A stretch of DNA of 64,000 nucleotides from Desulfovibrionaceae bacterium (GCA_009783025.1 WRHY01000002.1:129397-193396), one strand, 5' to 3'; counted from the first letter of the stretch, positions 1-9,190 are shown. Numbers and translations: made by a program. Notes: a model not told the origin generated them from the letters alone.

Positions 1-382
1 AAAACAATCCCTCCATAGTTCCGCCGCGCATGCTTAATCAGGAAGCGCATACCAGGCCGTAAAAATAGGGTCTGGCTCTATTATTGGGGCTCCGCCCCAA
101 ACCCCGGCAGGGGAAATGATTTCCCCTGCACCCCTCATTACCTGAAAACAGCTTCGCTGTTTTCAGGAATGCCCGGTCCGGATAATATGCATCATAAAGG
201 CTCACGTGGTTCACATCTCAGGGCATCGCAGAGACACAGCCGGTGCGCTACTATGCCAGGCCCTGGTGGGGTGGAGGGGCGGAGCCCCTCCAAAAAATCA
301 AGTCGCGGCGTGGACATTCGTCCCGCTTTGCGGCATGCTCCGGCTTGCACCGCTCCTGTTCGCGTAATGATAAGGATGCCCA
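1..382. other. intergenic region with stacked palindromes
   Basis: No gene is supported here. The stretch holds several short perfect hairpins: 84-100 (TTGGGGC/GCCCCAA), 109-127 (AGGGGAAA/TTTCCCCT), 141-167 (12-bp arms around TTC) and 273-291 (GGAGGGGC/GCCCCTCC, followed by an A-run). They look like transcription-end or repeat-type structures left of the HD gene. None has a clean T-run in the plus direction, so their role is open. Confidence 0.5.
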
Positions 383-1228
383 ATGGCAAACGATGCTGAC
401 CGCATGACCTCTCCTTCCTCTTCAGATAAGCGTTGTCCGGGCGATTTTCCGGGCCGCCTGCCAACGGCTCACCCGCCCCCTGCCGGGCCTCCTGCCCGGA
501 AGGCACAGGATATTCCGCTGCTTGCCATGCCCCACGCTCCTATGGAGATGTTCGATCCGGACCGGCATGTCTGCTTGCCCACGGCCGGGCACAGCGGATT
601 TTCCGGAGCCGTCGAGCCGCTGCCCCTTGCCGCTGCCGCAAGGCTTTACCCGGAGCTTCTGCTGATCCCGCGCCGGCAAGACTGCGACGCCTTGTGGGAT
701 CGCTATGCCATGCTGGACAACATTCGCGCCCATAGTGAACAAGTGGCCGGAATGGCCTATGCCCTGGCTCTGCGGGCCAAGGATTTGGGCCTGGACATAT
801 ACCCGGAAGCGGTTTTGGCTGCGGGGCTTCTGCACGATCTGGCCAAAACCTACACCATTCACTATGGCGGAAACCATGCTCAACTCGGCGCGGCCTGGGT
901 CATGCGTGAAACCGGCAACGGTCCCATTGCCCAGGCTGTGCTCGCTCACGTGTTCTGGCCCTGGGCGGAAGACGCGGATAATGACGATAGTTTCATGCTC
1001 CTGGCTCTTGCTTATGCCGACAAGCGGGTCATGCACGACAGGTATGTACCGCTTGAGGAGCGTTTTGAGGATCTGCTGGTGCGTTACGGCGTGAACGACT
1101 ATGCGCGTTCGAGAATCGAAAGTTCCTTCCGGCAGGGCAAACGTATAGAAGAGGCGCTTTCGCGTCGTTTGGGAGTGGGGTTGAATGAATATACTGCTGA
1201 TAGCGGGCGGCTGGTCAAGCGAACGTGA
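383..1228 (+). CDS. HD-domain phosphohydrolase-like protein
   Basis: 281-residue protein with an HD-type core in its second half: a histidine in the segment IRAHSEQVAGMA, then the doublet in LLHDLAK, then a downstream H in the segment around AVLAHVFWPW. HD proteins are metal-dependent phosphohydrolases; the substrate cannot be told from sequence. The first ~90 residues are proline-rich and low in structure, so the true start may lie further in. Its 3' end overlaps ddl by 44 nt, and with ddl and the YifB gene it forms a tightly packed plus-strand operon. Confident on the fold, not on the role. Confidence 0.7.
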   Translation: MANDADRMTSPSSSDKRCPGDFPGRLPTAHPPPAGPPARKAQDIPLLAMPHAPMEMFDPDRHVCLPTAGHSGFSGAVEPLPLAAAARLYPELLLIPRRQDCDALWDRYAMLDNIRAHSEQVAGMAYALALRAKDLGLDIYPEAVLAAGLLHDLAKTYTIHYGGNHAQLGAAWVMRETGNGPIAQAVLAHVFWPWAEDADNDDSFMLLALAYADKRVMHDRYVPLEERFEDLLVRYGVNDYARSRIESSFRQGKRIEEALSRRLGVGLNEYTADSGRLVKRT

Positions 1229-2135
1229 GGTATCTCTCTCTGGCGGCAAGGGCATCCACAAGGCCCTTGAGGCGCTCGGGCACAAAGTGACGCTTCATGA
1301 TCCGGTCCGTTCCCTGGACGGCCTGCCCGGAGCAGTCAGGGGCAAGGATTTCGCCTTTATCAATCTGCATGGTTCTCCCGGAGAAGACGGGCTTGTCCAG
1401 GCCATGCTTGAACAGCTCGGCTGCCCTTACCAGGGAGCGGGACCAGCGGCTTCCATGCTGGCCCTGAACAAAGCCGCGGCTAAAGCGCTGTTCATGGGGG
1501 CCGGGCTGAACACGGCGCCCTATATCCTGCTCAATGCCAGGCCGGACAAAGGCTGGCAACCGGAAATGGCGTACCCGCTGTTCATCAAGTCCAACACCGG
1601 AGGCTCTAGCCTGCACATGGAAAAGGTGGAGCGGCCGGAAGATCTGGACGGAGCCCTGGATCGTCTTTTTGCCGTTAATGCCGCCTTTTTGCTGGAGAGC
1701 GCGGTGAACGGGCGGGAAATTACCTGCGGCGTGCTCGGGCGGCTCGAAAACGGGGCGGAAGTTCCCGAGGCGCTGCCGACTATTCTGATCAAGCCTGCCA
1801 CGGGCAAGGTCTTTGACTATACCAGCAAATACACTCCCGGTGGGGCCGAGGAGCTTTGTCCCGCTCCGGTGCCCGATACGCTGAACAAAAAGATCCAGGC
1901 CATGGCGCTGGCCGCGCATCAGGCGCTCGGCATCACAGGGTACAGCCGTTCCGATTTCATGGCGCCGGAAAACGGCGATCCTGTGCTGCTCGAGGTGAAC
2001 ACCCTGCCCGGCATGACGCCCACCAGCCTGATTCCGCAGGAGGCGGCCGCTGTCGGGCTTTCCTATGAACAACTGGTGCAGCGGTTGGTAGATCTCGGCC
2101 TGGCCCGTCACAAAAAGAGACGGCATGATTACTAA
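1185..2135 (+). CDS. ddl: D-alanine--D-alanine ligase
   Basis: 316-residue ATP-grasp enzyme that joins two D-alanines for peptidoglycan precursor synthesis in the cytosol. Seen: the N-terminal signature GGWSSEREVSLSGG with the catalytic Glu, the ATP-binding loop region SNTGGSS, and the C-terminal metal-binding segments YSRSDF and LLEVNTLPGMTPTSL typical of Ddl. Length matches the family. The ATG at 1185 follows a GGGAGTGGGG stretch. It overlaps the preceding HD gene by 44 nt and the following YifB gene by 11 nt, which suggests translational coupling. A second, resistance-type ligase role is not indicated. Confidence 0.93.
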   Translation: MNILLIAGGWSSEREVSLSGGKGIHKALEALGHKVTLHDPVRSLDGLPGAVRGKDFAFINLHGSPGEDGLVQAMLEQLGCPYQGAGPAASMLALNKAAAKALFMGAGLNTAPYILLNARPDKGWQPEMAYPLFIKSNTGGSSLHMEKVERPEDLDGALDRLFAVNAAFLLESAVNGREITCGVLGRLENGAEVPEALPTILIKPATGKVFDYTSKYTPGGAEELCPAPVPDTLNKKIQAMALAAHQALGITGYSRSDFMAPENGDPVLLEVNTLPGMTPTSLIPQEAAAVGLSYEQLVQRLVDLGLARHKKRRHDY

Positions 2136-3660
2136 GGTAGCTTGTGGCGCGGTATATGGCGTTGATGCCTTTCGGGTGGACCTGGAGGTGGATTATGCGC
2201 GCGCCGGGCTTCCGGCATTTACTATGGTCGGTCTGGCTGAAGGGGCTGTGCGCGAATCACGGGATCGGGTATTTGCGGCCTTGCGCAACGGCAATTTCCG
2301 CCTGCCGCCAGCGCGCATCACCGTGAACCTGGCCCCTGCGGATCGTAAAAAGGGCGGCAGTTCCTATGATCTTCCTCTGGCTATAGGCCTGCTGGCGTCT
2401 GCGGGAGTGTTGCCGCAAGGAGCGGGTGAGGGCTGCTTTTTTACCGGAGAGCTTTCGCTGACCGGGGAACTGAAAGCCGTGGCCGGGGTGTTGCCGCTGG
2501 CTATTCTGGCCCGCGCCGAAGGGGCGAAGGCTTTTTTCGTGCCCAAAGACAACGCCTGTGAGGCTGCGGTGGTGGAAGGGCTGCCGGTCTACGGACTGGA
2601 AAGTCTGGGCCAGGCCGTGGCCTTTTTATCGGAAAGCATGGATCTGGAGCCGTGCTGCCCATTGCCCCCGGAAAATAACGGGGATGCCCTGGGCAGGGTC
2701 TTAGGGGATTTCGCGGACGTTAAAGGGCAGGAACATGCCAAGCGGGCCGTGGAAATTGCGGCTGCGGGCGGTCATAACCTGCTTTTCCTGGGGCCTCCGG
2801 GCAGCGGCAAGACCATGCTGGCTCAGCGCATGGGCACAGTGCTGCCGCCGCTTTCTTTCGAAGAAGCCCTCGAGGTGACCAAGATCTACAGTGTGGCTGG
2901 GCTCCTGACGCCGGGACAGGGCATTATCAGGGAGCGCCCCTTCAGGGCGCCGCACCACACCATTTCCGAATACGGCATGGTCGGCGGCGGACAAATTCCG
3001 CGTCCGGGCGAGCTTTCCCTGGCCCATCGGGGCGTACTTTTTCTGGATGAGCTCCTGGAATTCCGCAAGCAGACGCTGGAGGTTTTGCGCCAGCCTCTGG
3101 AAAACGGCGCGATCACCATTGCCAGAGCCGCCCACACCCTGACCTACCCGGCGCGGGTTATGCTGATCGCGGCCATGAACCCCTGTCCCTGCGGCTACCT
3201 CACGGATACGCGTAAGGCCTGCACATGCAGCCGGGCGGAGATCCAGCGCTACCGATCCCGCCTGTCCGGCCCGCTGCTGGATCGCATTGATCTGCACGTG
3301 GAAGTGCCTGCCGTACCTTACAAGGACTTGCGTAGCGACAAGCCCGGTTTGTCCTCGGCCGACATGCGGGCGCATGTACAGGCGGCGCGTGAACGGCAGC
3401 GGGAACGCTTTGCCGGGAACCGATCCCGCTGCAACGCGGATCTTTCCGGCCGCGAACTTGAACGCCACTGCCGCCTGGACTCTGACGGCCACGCCTTTCT
3501 CGGCGAGGCGGTCAAGGTCCTGCATCTCTCCGCCCGCGCCTATACCCGCATACTGCGCATCGCCCGCACCATCGCTGATCTTGAAGGCGCACCGGATATA
3601 ACCACGCCGCACCTGGCCGAGGCAGTGAACTGCCGGGCTTTGGATAGAGAAGCGCCATAA
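2125..3660 (+). CDS. YifB/ComM family Mg-chelatase-like AAA+ ATPase
   Basis: 511 residues. The N-terminal ~170 residues match the Lon-S5-like domain of YifB. The AAA+ core has Walker A GPPGSGKTML (near residue 222) and a Walker B-like LFLDELLEF, followed by the Mg-chelatase/ComM C-terminal region with the cysteine-rich segment NPCPCGYLTDTRKACTC. In naturally transformable bacteria the homologue ComM is a hexameric helicase that aids branch migration during recombination of incoming DNA. That role is family knowledge and is not shown here. It starts inside ddl (11-nt overlap). Confidence 0.9.
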   Translation: MITKVACGAVYGVDAFRVDLEVDYARAGLPAFTMVGLAEGAVRESRDRVFAALRNGNFRLPPARITVNLAPADRKKGGSSYDLPLAIGLLASAGVLPQGAGEGCFFTGELSLTGELKAVAGVLPLAILARAEGAKAFFVPKDNACEAAVVEGLPVYGLESLGQAVAFLSESMDLEPCCPLPPENNGDALGRVLGDFADVKGQEHAKRAVEIAAAGGHNLLFLGPPGSGKTMLAQRMGTVLPPLSFEEALEVTKIYSVAGLLTPGQGIIRERPFRAPHHTISEYGMVGGGQIPRPGELSLAHRGVLFLDELLEFRKQTLEVLRQPLENGAITIARAAHTLTYPARVMLIAAMNPCPCGYLTDTRKACTCSRAEIQRYRSRLSGPLLDRIDLHVEVPAVPYKDLRSDKPGLSSADMRAHVQAARERQRERFAGNRSRCNADLSGRELERHCRLDSDGHAFLGEAVKVLHLSARAYTRILRIARTIADLEGAPDITTPHLAEAVNCRALDREAP

Positions 3661-3749
3661 GCCCTGTACGGAACGTATGCGAGGCTGCTTGAGTCATGGA
3701 CGGAAGCTAAATTATGCGTGCCAATATAGACATAGCCATATAAATAGCA

Positions 3750-3776
3750 TACAAATCAGGTAATCTGTGATTTGTA
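3750..3776. promoter_or_regulatory. palindromic operator candidate upstream of catalase
   Basis: Perfect 9-bp inverted repeat TACAAATCA / TGATTTGTA with a 9-bp spacer, 17 bp before the catalase start codon, in an AT-rich 100-bp gap after the YifB gene. The position fits repressor control of katA. It does not match the 7-1-7 PerR/Fur box, so the regulator is unknown. Confidence 0.5.
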
Positions 3777-3793
3777 ACCAAATGGAGTATGGC

Positions 3794-5305
3794 ATGGCTA
3801 AAAACAACAAAAAACTGACGACAGCGGCAGGGGCTCCGGTAGCGGACAACACCAATTCGATCACTGCGGGTCCTCGTGGGGGCATGATGCTCCAGAACCC
3901 GTGGTTCATAGAAAAACTTGCCCATTTCGACCGGGAAGTCATTCCTGAGCGGCGTATGCACGCCAAGGGTTCGGGCGCTTTCGGCACCTTTACGGTAACG
4001 CACGATATTACACAGTACAGCAAGGCTAAAATATTTTCAAAAATAGGTAAGAAAACTGAAGCCTTCGTGCGTTTTTCCACTGTCGCCGGCGAACGGGGCG
4101 CGGCGGATGCCGAACGCGACATCCGTGGTTTCGCCATGAAGTTTTACACCGAAGAAGGTAACTGGGACCTGGTGGGCAACAACACGCCGGTCTTTTTCCT
4201 GCGTGATCCCTTGCGCTTTCCTGACCTGAACCATGCGGTCAAGCGCGACCCCAGAACAAACATGCGTTCCGCGCAAAACAATTGGGACTTCTGGAGCATG
4301 CTGCCCGAAGCGCTGCACCAGGTGACGGTCGTCATGTCCGACCGGGGCATTCCCCTTTCCTACCGCCACATGCACGGTTTCGGCAGCCACACCTTCAGTC
4401 TGATTAACGCGGCTAACAAGCGGGTTTGGGTCAAGTTCCACCTGCGCACCCGGCAGGGCATCAAGAATCTCACGGATCAGGAAGCTGAGGAACTTGTCGG
4501 CCGTGACCGGGAAAGCCATCAGCGGGACCTGTATGACGCCATTGAACGAGGCGACTTCCCGCAGTGGGATGTATTCATCCAGGTCATGACCGAAGAGCAG
4601 GCGAACAAACATAAGGACAATCCCTTTGACCTCAGCAAGGTCTGGAGCCAGAAGACCTTTCCCCGGATTCCGGTGGGCGTGCTTGAACTGAACCGCAACC
4701 CGGAAAACTATTTCGCCGACGTGGAGCAGGCCGCCTTCAACCCGGCCAACATTGTGCCAGGCATCGGCCTTTCTCCGGACAAGATGCTGCAGGGGCGCCT
4801 GTTTTCTTATGGTGACGCCCAGCGTTACCGGCTGGGGGTCAATCACACGTCCATCCCGGTGAACGCGCCCAAATGTCCTGTGCATGCCTACCACCGGGAC
4901 GGGCAGATGCGGGTTGACGGCAACTACGGCTCCACCCTCGGCTATCAGCCGAACAGTCTGTGGGAGTGGGATGAGCAGCCGGAATACAAGGAACCGCCGC
5001 TGGAAATCAGAGGCGCGATGGACTCCTACGAACCCAAGGACGAGCATCCCGATGATTTCTATCAAGCCGGTGATCTGTACCGCCTGATCACCGAGGACAA
5101 AAAGCTGCTGCTGATCGAGAACACGGCGCGGAACATCGGCCCGGTATCGGAAAACGTCAAATACCGCCACACCGCCCATTGCTATCTTGCGGACAAGGAC
5201 TACGGCGCCCGCCTGGCCAAGGCCTTGGGGCTTGAACTGGCCAAGGTGACGAAGCTGGCCGCTATGTCGCACCAGGAGAGAATGAAGGCAACGGCCATGA
5301 AATAA
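3794..5305 (+). CDS. katA: heme catalase, clade 3 (small subunit)
   Basis: 503 residues from the ATG at 3794, chosen because GGAG lies 6 nt upstream; an in-frame upstream ATG at 3767 lacks such a site. Converts hydrogen peroxide to water and oxygen in the cytosol. Seen: catalytic His in the segment [13 protein letters not shown], the distal Asn region of [11 protein letters not shown], and the proximal heme-ligand Tyr in [14 protein letters not shown]. Length is typical of small-subunit catalases. Monocistronic: an operator-like palindrome lies before it and a terminator after it. A catalase fits an anaerobe exposed to oxygen, such as a gut sulfite reducer. Confidence 0.96.
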   Translation: MAKNNKKLTTAAGAPVADNTNSITAGPRGGMMLQNPWFIEKLAHFDREVIPERRMHAKGSGAFGTFTVTHDITQYSKAKIFSKIGKKTEAFVRFSTVAGERGAADAERDIRGFAMKFYTEEGNWDLVGNNTPVFFLRDPLRFPDLNHAVKRDPRTNMRSAQNNWDFWSMLPEALHQVTVVMSDRGIPLSYRHMHGFGSHTFSLINAANKRVWVKFHLRTRQGIKNLTDQEAEELVGRDRESHQRDLYDAIERGDFPQWDVFIQVMTEEQANKHKDNPFDLSKVWSQKTFPRIPVGVLELNRNPENYFADVEQAAFNPANIVPGIGLSPDKMLQGRLFSYGDAQRYRLGVNHTSIPVNAPKCPVHAYHRDGQMRVDGNYGSTLGYQPNSLWEWDEQPEYKEPPLEIRGAMDSYEPKDEHPDDFYQAGDLYRLITEDKKLLLIENTARNIGPVSENVKYRHTAHCYLADKDYGARLAKALGLELAKVTKLAAMSHQERMKATAMK

Positions 5306-5332
5306 AGCCGTTATAGAAAATGGATGAAAAAC

Positions 5333-5368
5333 AAACCGCGCGGCTTCGCCAAGGAAGCCGCGCGGTTT
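5333..5368. terminator. bidirectional intrinsic terminator
   Basis: 15-bp perfect stem AAACCGCGCGGCTTC / GAAGCCGCGCGGTTT with a 6-nt loop. The A/T flanks on both arms let it serve the catalase gene (plus) and the converging flavoprotein gene (minus). Confidence 0.85.
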
Positions 5369-5387
5369 TGTATGCCCGCCCGTACCG

Positions 5388-6029
5388 TTACCCGGCCAGC
5401 CGCGCTCCGAGCGCAAAGGCGCGCTTCAGATCCTGGGGGAAGACCTCTTCATGGCGCTTCAGCTTGGCGGGCACATCAAAATAGTCCACCTCATACTTTG
5501 AATAATCCTTGAACTGCTTGGTGTCCGTACACAGAAACACCTCACAGGGCGCGAACAACCGTTCCATGACGCCTTTGGCCACAGCAATAACCTTGTCCTT
5601 GCCATAGAGCGGGATGTCCTGTTCACGCACATTCATGGTGTAGAGCAGGGCCGTGGCTTTCTTGCGCGGGGAGAGCGGGGGCTTTTGGGCGGTATACAGG
5701 AAGTATTGAAAAAAAAGCCGTTCCATGCAGGCGCGCATCAGGCTGGTTTCCGTGCTGAAATAAAACGGTGAACCGAGCACGATCACATCAGCCTCATGCG
5801 CCTCGTCCAGCACGGGCGTGAGTTCATCTCTGATCGCGCAGCGGCCGTAGTGCTTGTCACCGATTCGCTTGCAGTGGAAGCAACTGATGCAGCCTTTGTA
5901 GGCCAGGTCGCGCAGATGGATCAAGGCGGCGTCCGCCCCTGTGGAGGCCGCGCCTTTGACCACCTGCTCCAGCAGAGCGGCGGTATTCATGCTTTTACGG
6001 GGACTACCGTTGATGGCGAGTAGTTTCAT
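5388..6029 (-). CDS. NADPH-dependent FMN reductase / iron-sulfur flavoprotein
   Basis: 213 residues with a flavodoxin-like fold: N-terminal LLAINGSPRKSMNT is the FMN phosphate-binding loop, and GSPFYF follows in the usual position. Between them lies a cysteine cluster CISCFHC...C with spacing C-x2-C-x2-C-x10-C, the hallmark of Isf-type flavoproteins that carry a [4Fe-4S] cluster next to FMN. Likely a cytosolic electron-transfer or oxidative-stress flavoprotein; the partner is unknown. It lies 32 bp downstream of metA on the same strand, so the two may be co-transcribed. The start has GGAAG upstream. Confidence 0.82.
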   Translation of the reverse strand: MKLLAINGSPRKSMNTAALLEQVVKGAASTGADAALIHLRDLAYKGCISCFHCKRIGDKHYGRCAIRDELTPVLDEAHEADVIVLGSPFYFSTETSLMRACMERLFFQYFLYTAQKPPLSPRKKATALLYTMNVREQDIPLYGKDKVIAVAKGVMERLFAPCEVFLCTDTKQFKDYSKYEVDYFDVPAKLKRHEEVFPQDLKRAFALGARLAG

Positions 6030-6061
6030 ATGTAACTTCCTGCCTTTATTTGACTCCTGCG

Positions 6062-6988
6062 TTACCGCTCCGGCCCGATGTTTTCGATGTCAAAGGGCGT
6101 ATCCTGATAAACATAGAAGTTAAGCCAGTTGGAGAAAAACAGATTAGCATGGGCGCGCCAGGAAACAAAGGGATCTTTCCGGGGGTCGTCGCCGGGGAAG
6201 TAGTGTTTGGGCACGGCAATGGACAGGCCCTTGTCCAGGTCGCGGAAATATTCGCGGGCCAGGGTGTCCGCATCGTACTCAAAGTGCCCGGTGATGAAAA
6301 ACTGGCGGCGCTTGCGATCTTTGACGATGGCCACGCCCGCTTCCGGGGAGTCGGCCAGCAGTGTAAGGTCGGGATGGGCAAGAATGGATTCGCGCGTAAT
6401 TTCGGTATGCCGGGAGTGGGGCAGGAAAAACATGTCGTCAAAGCCCCGGAATATGGGGTCCAGGCGGTCATGCACCAGGTGCGGGAACACGCCGAATTTT
6501 TTTTCTTCCAAGGGAAGCTTGTGCACGCCGAAATGGTGGAAAAGCCCGGCCTGCGCCCCCCAGCATATGTACAGCGTGGAAAAGACGTGCGTGCGGCTGT
6601 AGTCCATGATTTCGGCCAGTTCATACCAGTAATCCACCGCATCAAAGTCGAGGCGCTCTACCGGAGCGCCGGTGACGATCATGCCGTCGAATTTTTGCCC
6701 GCGGATCTCGGAAAAGGTTTTGTAAAAACGATCCAGGTGGTCGGCCGAGGTATTTTTGGACACATGATGCTCGGCCTTGATCAGGGTGATGTCCACCTGG
6801 ACCGGAGAATTGCCGAGCAGGCGCAACAACTGGATTTCCGTGGCGATTTTTGTCGGCATCAGGTTGAGAATGGCTATTCTGAGCGGCCGGATATCCTGCT
6901 TCATGGCCCTTTCTTCGGTCATGACAAAGATATTTTCTTGTTCAAGAGCGCCGCGGGCGGGCAAATCCGCCGGAATATTAATAGGCAT
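6062..6988 (-). CDS. metA: homoserine O-acyltransferase (MetA family)
   Basis: 308 residues from the ATG at 6988, which has GGAG 8 nt upstream and gives the canonical MetA N-terminus [11 protein letters not shown]; a longer in-frame start at 7009 is less likely. Activates homoserine for methionine synthesis. Seen: catalytic Cys in YICWGAQAG, and the His/Glu motif in GHFEYD. The acyl-specificity segment reads [10 protein letters not shown] Glu at this position is reported to favour acetyl-CoA, whereas Gly favours succinyl-CoA, so acetyl-homoserine is the likelier product (inference). A strong inverted repeat lies upstream. Confidence 0.93.
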   Translation of the reverse strand: MPINIPADLPARGALEQENIFVMTEERAMKQDIRPLRIAILNLMPTKIATEIQLLRLLGNSPVQVDITLIKAEHHVSKNTSADHLDRFYKTFSEIRGQKFDGMIVTGAPVERLDFDAVDYWYELAEIMDYSRTHVFSTLYICWGAQAGLFHHFGVHKLPLEEKKFGVFPHLVHDRLDPIFRGFDDMFFLPHSRHTEITRESILAHPDLTLLADSPEAGVAIVKDRKRRQFFITGHFEYDADTLAREYFRDLDKGLSIAVPKHYFPGDDPRKDPFVSWRAHANLFFSNWLNFYVYQDTPFDIENIGPER

Positions 6989-7027
6989 GAGGAACTCCGT
7001 GGGGATCATCTTTTGCTATAATTCACA

Positions 7028-7057
7028 TGCATATATCAAAATATACAGATATATGCA
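7028..7057. promoter_or_regulatory. inverted-repeat operator candidate upstream of metA
   Basis: Perfect 10-bp arms TGCATATATC / GATATATGCA separated by 10 bp, 40 bp upstream of the metA start, in the intergenic space shared with the divergent TSUP operon. A dimeric repressor or activator site is the simplest reading. No S-adenosylmethionine riboswitch fold was recognised in the metA leader. Confidence 0.5.
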
Positions 7058-7095
7058 ACAGGCACAAGGAATAGGTAGCTATTCGTTATTTGTTC

Positions 7096-7108
7096 ATTAT
7101 TGGGCGTT
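7096..7108 (+). promoter_or_regulatory. enhancer (UAS) candidate for sigma-54 activator
   Basis: The sequence ATTATTGGGCGTT lies about 100 bp upstream of the sigma-54 promoter at 7207. The reverse complement of nearly the same sequence (ATTATTGGGCATT) occurs about 100 bp upstream of the frd sigma-54 promoter. Shared sequence and spacing point to binding by the same enhancer-binding protein. Confidence 0.5.
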
Positions 7109-7206
7109 ATTTTTGTCTGATAATGGTCAATAAGAAGGCTGTTGCTCCGGCCGGAAGGGGAAGCAAAAGCCTTATGGCGCTAGGCTAATAGCTCTTCCGT
7201 CGCTTG

Positions 7207-7222
7207 TGGAATGGTCTTTGCT
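7207..7222 (+). promoter_or_regulatory. sigma-54 (-24/-12) promoter of the TSUP-tctCBA operon
   Basis: TGGAATGGTCTTTGCT matches the consensus TGGCACGnnnnTTGCW at the invariant GG and GC, with the exact 10-nt interval between them. It overlaps an in-frame ATG at 7211, which argues that translation of the exporter starts later, at 7286. Confidence 0.65.
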
Positions 7223-7285
7223 GTATTATCTTTCAGTGTACACTGTGGGCTTCCTGCTTTTCACCTCAGCATCGGGTGGGCCGGT

Positions 7286-8044
7286 ATGAACCTCTGGGAA
7301 ATATGCATTATCGCGCTGGCCGGGCTTTGTTCCGGGATCATCAAGACCGGCGTGGGCATCGGGTCGGGAATATTTCTGCTGCCCACCCTGTCCCTGGCTT
7401 TTCCCGCAAAAACCGCGCTCGGTCTCGGTGCGCCGTTGATGCTGGCTTCTGACGCCATCGGCCTGCGTTTTTACTGGAAGCAGTGGACATCTCGCGGAGA
7501 ACTGTTGCGCATCATGCTGGCCGCGGTGCCGGGCCTGCTTGTGGGCACTGTGCTCCTGCCAATCATCCCCGCTGCCGGGTTTCGCATGGGCATCGGCATC
7601 TTCGGCATGGCTTACGCCATCAGCTATCTGTTCCCGAACTTCGCTCCCGTGCGCTGGCTGAAGGGCTCTCTGGGCGGCGTCAACAAGTGTCTTGAAGGCA
7701 AACAAGTCTATTTTTACGGCTCTCTGGGCGGAGTAGCCTCAGTGCTGGCGCACGCGGGCGGCCTTGTCTGGTCGCTCTATCTCATGACCTCCATTAAGGA
7801 CAGGCGCGTCTTTGTGGGCACCATCGTCCTGATGTTCTTCATAACCAACGTTTACAAAACCATAGCCTACCTGGTGATCGGCGCTTTGAGCATGCAGGAG
7901 CTTCTTGCCGTCCTGCCTGCCATCCCCGCCGTGTGGCTGGGCAGCGCCATCGGAAACACGGCCAACAAGCGCATGAATCAGGAGTTGTTTCGCAAGCTTG
8001 TACTGGCCGTGATTTTCATTGTGTCGGCGAAACTCTGTTTCTAG
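7286..8044 (+). CDS. TSUP (TauE/SafE) family membrane exporter
   Basis: 252 residues from the ATG at 7286 (purine-rich GGGTGGG upstream); an earlier in-frame ATG overlaps the sigma-54 promoter. The protein has seven or eight hydrophobic segments. The N-terminal repeat carries the TSUP pattern GLCSGIIKTGVGIGSGIFLLP, whose Gly-rich re-entrant helix is diagnostic of the family. TSUP members move sulfite, sulfoacetate and other small organic anions. First gene of a sigma-54 operon with a tripartite tricarboxylate transporter, so exchange of an organic acid or export of sulfite is plausible; the substrate is unknown. Confidence 0.82.
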   Translation: MNLWEICIIALAGLCSGIIKTGVGIGSGIFLLPTLSLAFPAKTALGLGAPLMLASDAIGLRFYWKQWTSRGELLRIMLAAVPGLLVGTVLLPIIPAAGFRMGIGIFGMAYAISYLFPNFAPVRWLKGSLGGVNKCLEGKQVYFYGSLGGVASVLAHAGGLVWSLYLMTSIKDRRVFVGTIVLMFFITNVYKTIAYLVIGALSMQELLAVLPAIPAVWLGSAIGNTANKRMNQELFRKLVLAVIFIVSAKLCF

Positions 8045-8146
8045 GGCGGATATGTAGCACGCCTGGGAAACGGACGGTCGCTTTCTTCCACCTGACTCTA
8101 GTCCAACTCTCCACCATCACCAGCTACGAACACACAAGGAATGTCT

Positions 8147-9130
8147 ATGCTTCGTAAGTGTACCTTGTTCCTTCTTGCGTCACTGATGTGCGTCGGGCCC
8201 GTCGGCTCTGCCTGGGCGAAATTTCCAACCAAAGCGATTCAACTGATCTGTCCCTTTGCCGCCGGATCGACCACTGACCTGGCCTCCCGTTCCCTTGCCA
8301 ACAGCGCCAAAGATATTCTGCCCCACCCCATTGTGGTTGTGAACAAGCCCGGCGCTTCCGGCGTGGTGGCGGCGGCTTCCGTGGCTGCCAGCAAGCCGGA
8401 CGGCTACACCATGCTCATGTCCAGGGTGAGCTGCAACGCTTCCGTGCCCGCTCTGAACAGAACCATTCCCTACAAAATTGACGATTTCACCTTTGTGGGC
8501 GTGACCGAGATCAACCCCTTTGTGATCTGCGTCAAGAACGACGCTCCCTGGCAGACCCTGCAAGAACTCGTGGACGCCATCAAGGCCGCTCCGGGTACGC
8601 TTTCCTACGGTACCGCGGGCGCGCTTTCCATGCTGGACATTGTGGGCATGATGCTGCTTGACGCGGCGGGGCTGCCCAAGGATGCGGCCGTGTCCGTGCC
8701 CTACAAGGGCGACGGCGAGGCAAAAGTGTCCCTTCTGGGCGGGCATACCCAGTTCCTGCCCAATAACCTCTCCCCGATGATGGACGTGATCAAGAGCGGT
8801 GACGTGCGCGCCCTGGCCGTGACCACGGAAAAGCGCCTTGAGATGCTGCCCAACGTCCCGACCGTGGCTGAGGCCGGGTTTCCTGAACTGACCAACGCGG
8901 TCGGCTGGTCCGGCTTTTTCGGTCCCAAGGGCCTACCCAAGGATGTGGTGGCTGTATACGTCGATATGCTGAACAAGCTCAAGACCGACGAAAAGTGGCA
9001 GGAAACCACGCACAGTCTGGGCGCCATTCCCTTCATTCTCTCTCCCGAGGAGTCCGAGAAGTTCGTGATGGAGCAGTATGAAAAGTTCAGCAAACTGGGT
9101 CAAAAAATGAACATTATCATCGAGAAATAA
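8147..9130 (+). CDS. tctC: tripartite tricarboxylate transporter, periplasmic binding protein
   Basis: 327 residues starting at the second ATG (8147), because AAGGA ends 6 nt upstream; the ATG at 8141 abuts that site. A classical Sec signal peptide ends near GSAWA|KF. The rest matches the TctC/Bug fold: FPTKAIQLICPFAAG at the start, then VVVNKPGASGVVAAASVA and the C-terminal LPNVPTVAEAGFPEL. Captures a carboxylate in the periplasm and delivers it to TctAB. Followed by a hairpin, then tctB. Ligand unknown. Confidence 0.92.
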   Translation: MLRKCTLFLLASLMCVGPVGSAWAKFPTKAIQLICPFAAGSTTDLASRSLANSAKDILPHPIVVVNKPGASGVVAAASVAASKPDGYTMLMSRVSCNASVPALNRTIPYKIDDFTFVGVTEINPFVICVKNDAPWQTLQELVDAIKAAPGTLSYGTAGALSMLDIVGMMLLDAAGLPKDAAVSVPYKGDGEAKVSLLGGHTQFLPNNLSPMMDVIKSGDVRALAVTTEKRLEMLPNVPTVAEAGFPELTNAVGWSGFFGPKGLPKDVVAVYVDMLNKLKTDEKWQETTHSLGAIPFILSPEESEKFVMEQYEKFSKLGQKMNIIIEK

Positions 9131-9146
9131 CAGTTATTTGCTCCAG

Positions 9147-9190
9147 CCGCGCCCGCGGGGCGGCATACTCCCCTGCGGGCGCGGTTTTGT
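9147..9190 (+). terminator. intercistronic terminator/attenuator between tctC and tctB
   Basis: GC-rich stem CCGCGCCCGCGGGG paired with CCCCTGCGGGCGCGG (one bulge), followed by TTTTGT. Partial read-through would give more binding protein than membrane subunits, a common arrangement in binding-protein-dependent transporters (inference). Confidence 0.7.

Noticed and set aside
1..382. CRISPR-like repeats at the window start
   Set aside because: The palindromes differ in sequence and spacing; there is no regular repeat-spacer pattern. None was seen elsewhere in the window either.
422..6029. Long antisense frames opposite ddl, the YifB gene and catalase
   Set aside because: They mirror codon bias of the real genes, have no conserved domains and no ribosome sites.
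6989..7200. SAM riboswitch ahead of metA
   Set aside because: No recognisable SAM-riboswitch helices or terminator in the leader; the clear feature is a long-spaced inverted repeat.
7211..7285. Longer TSUP exporter starting at 7211
   Set aside because: The ATG lies inside the -24/-12 promoter, so it cannot be in that transcript.
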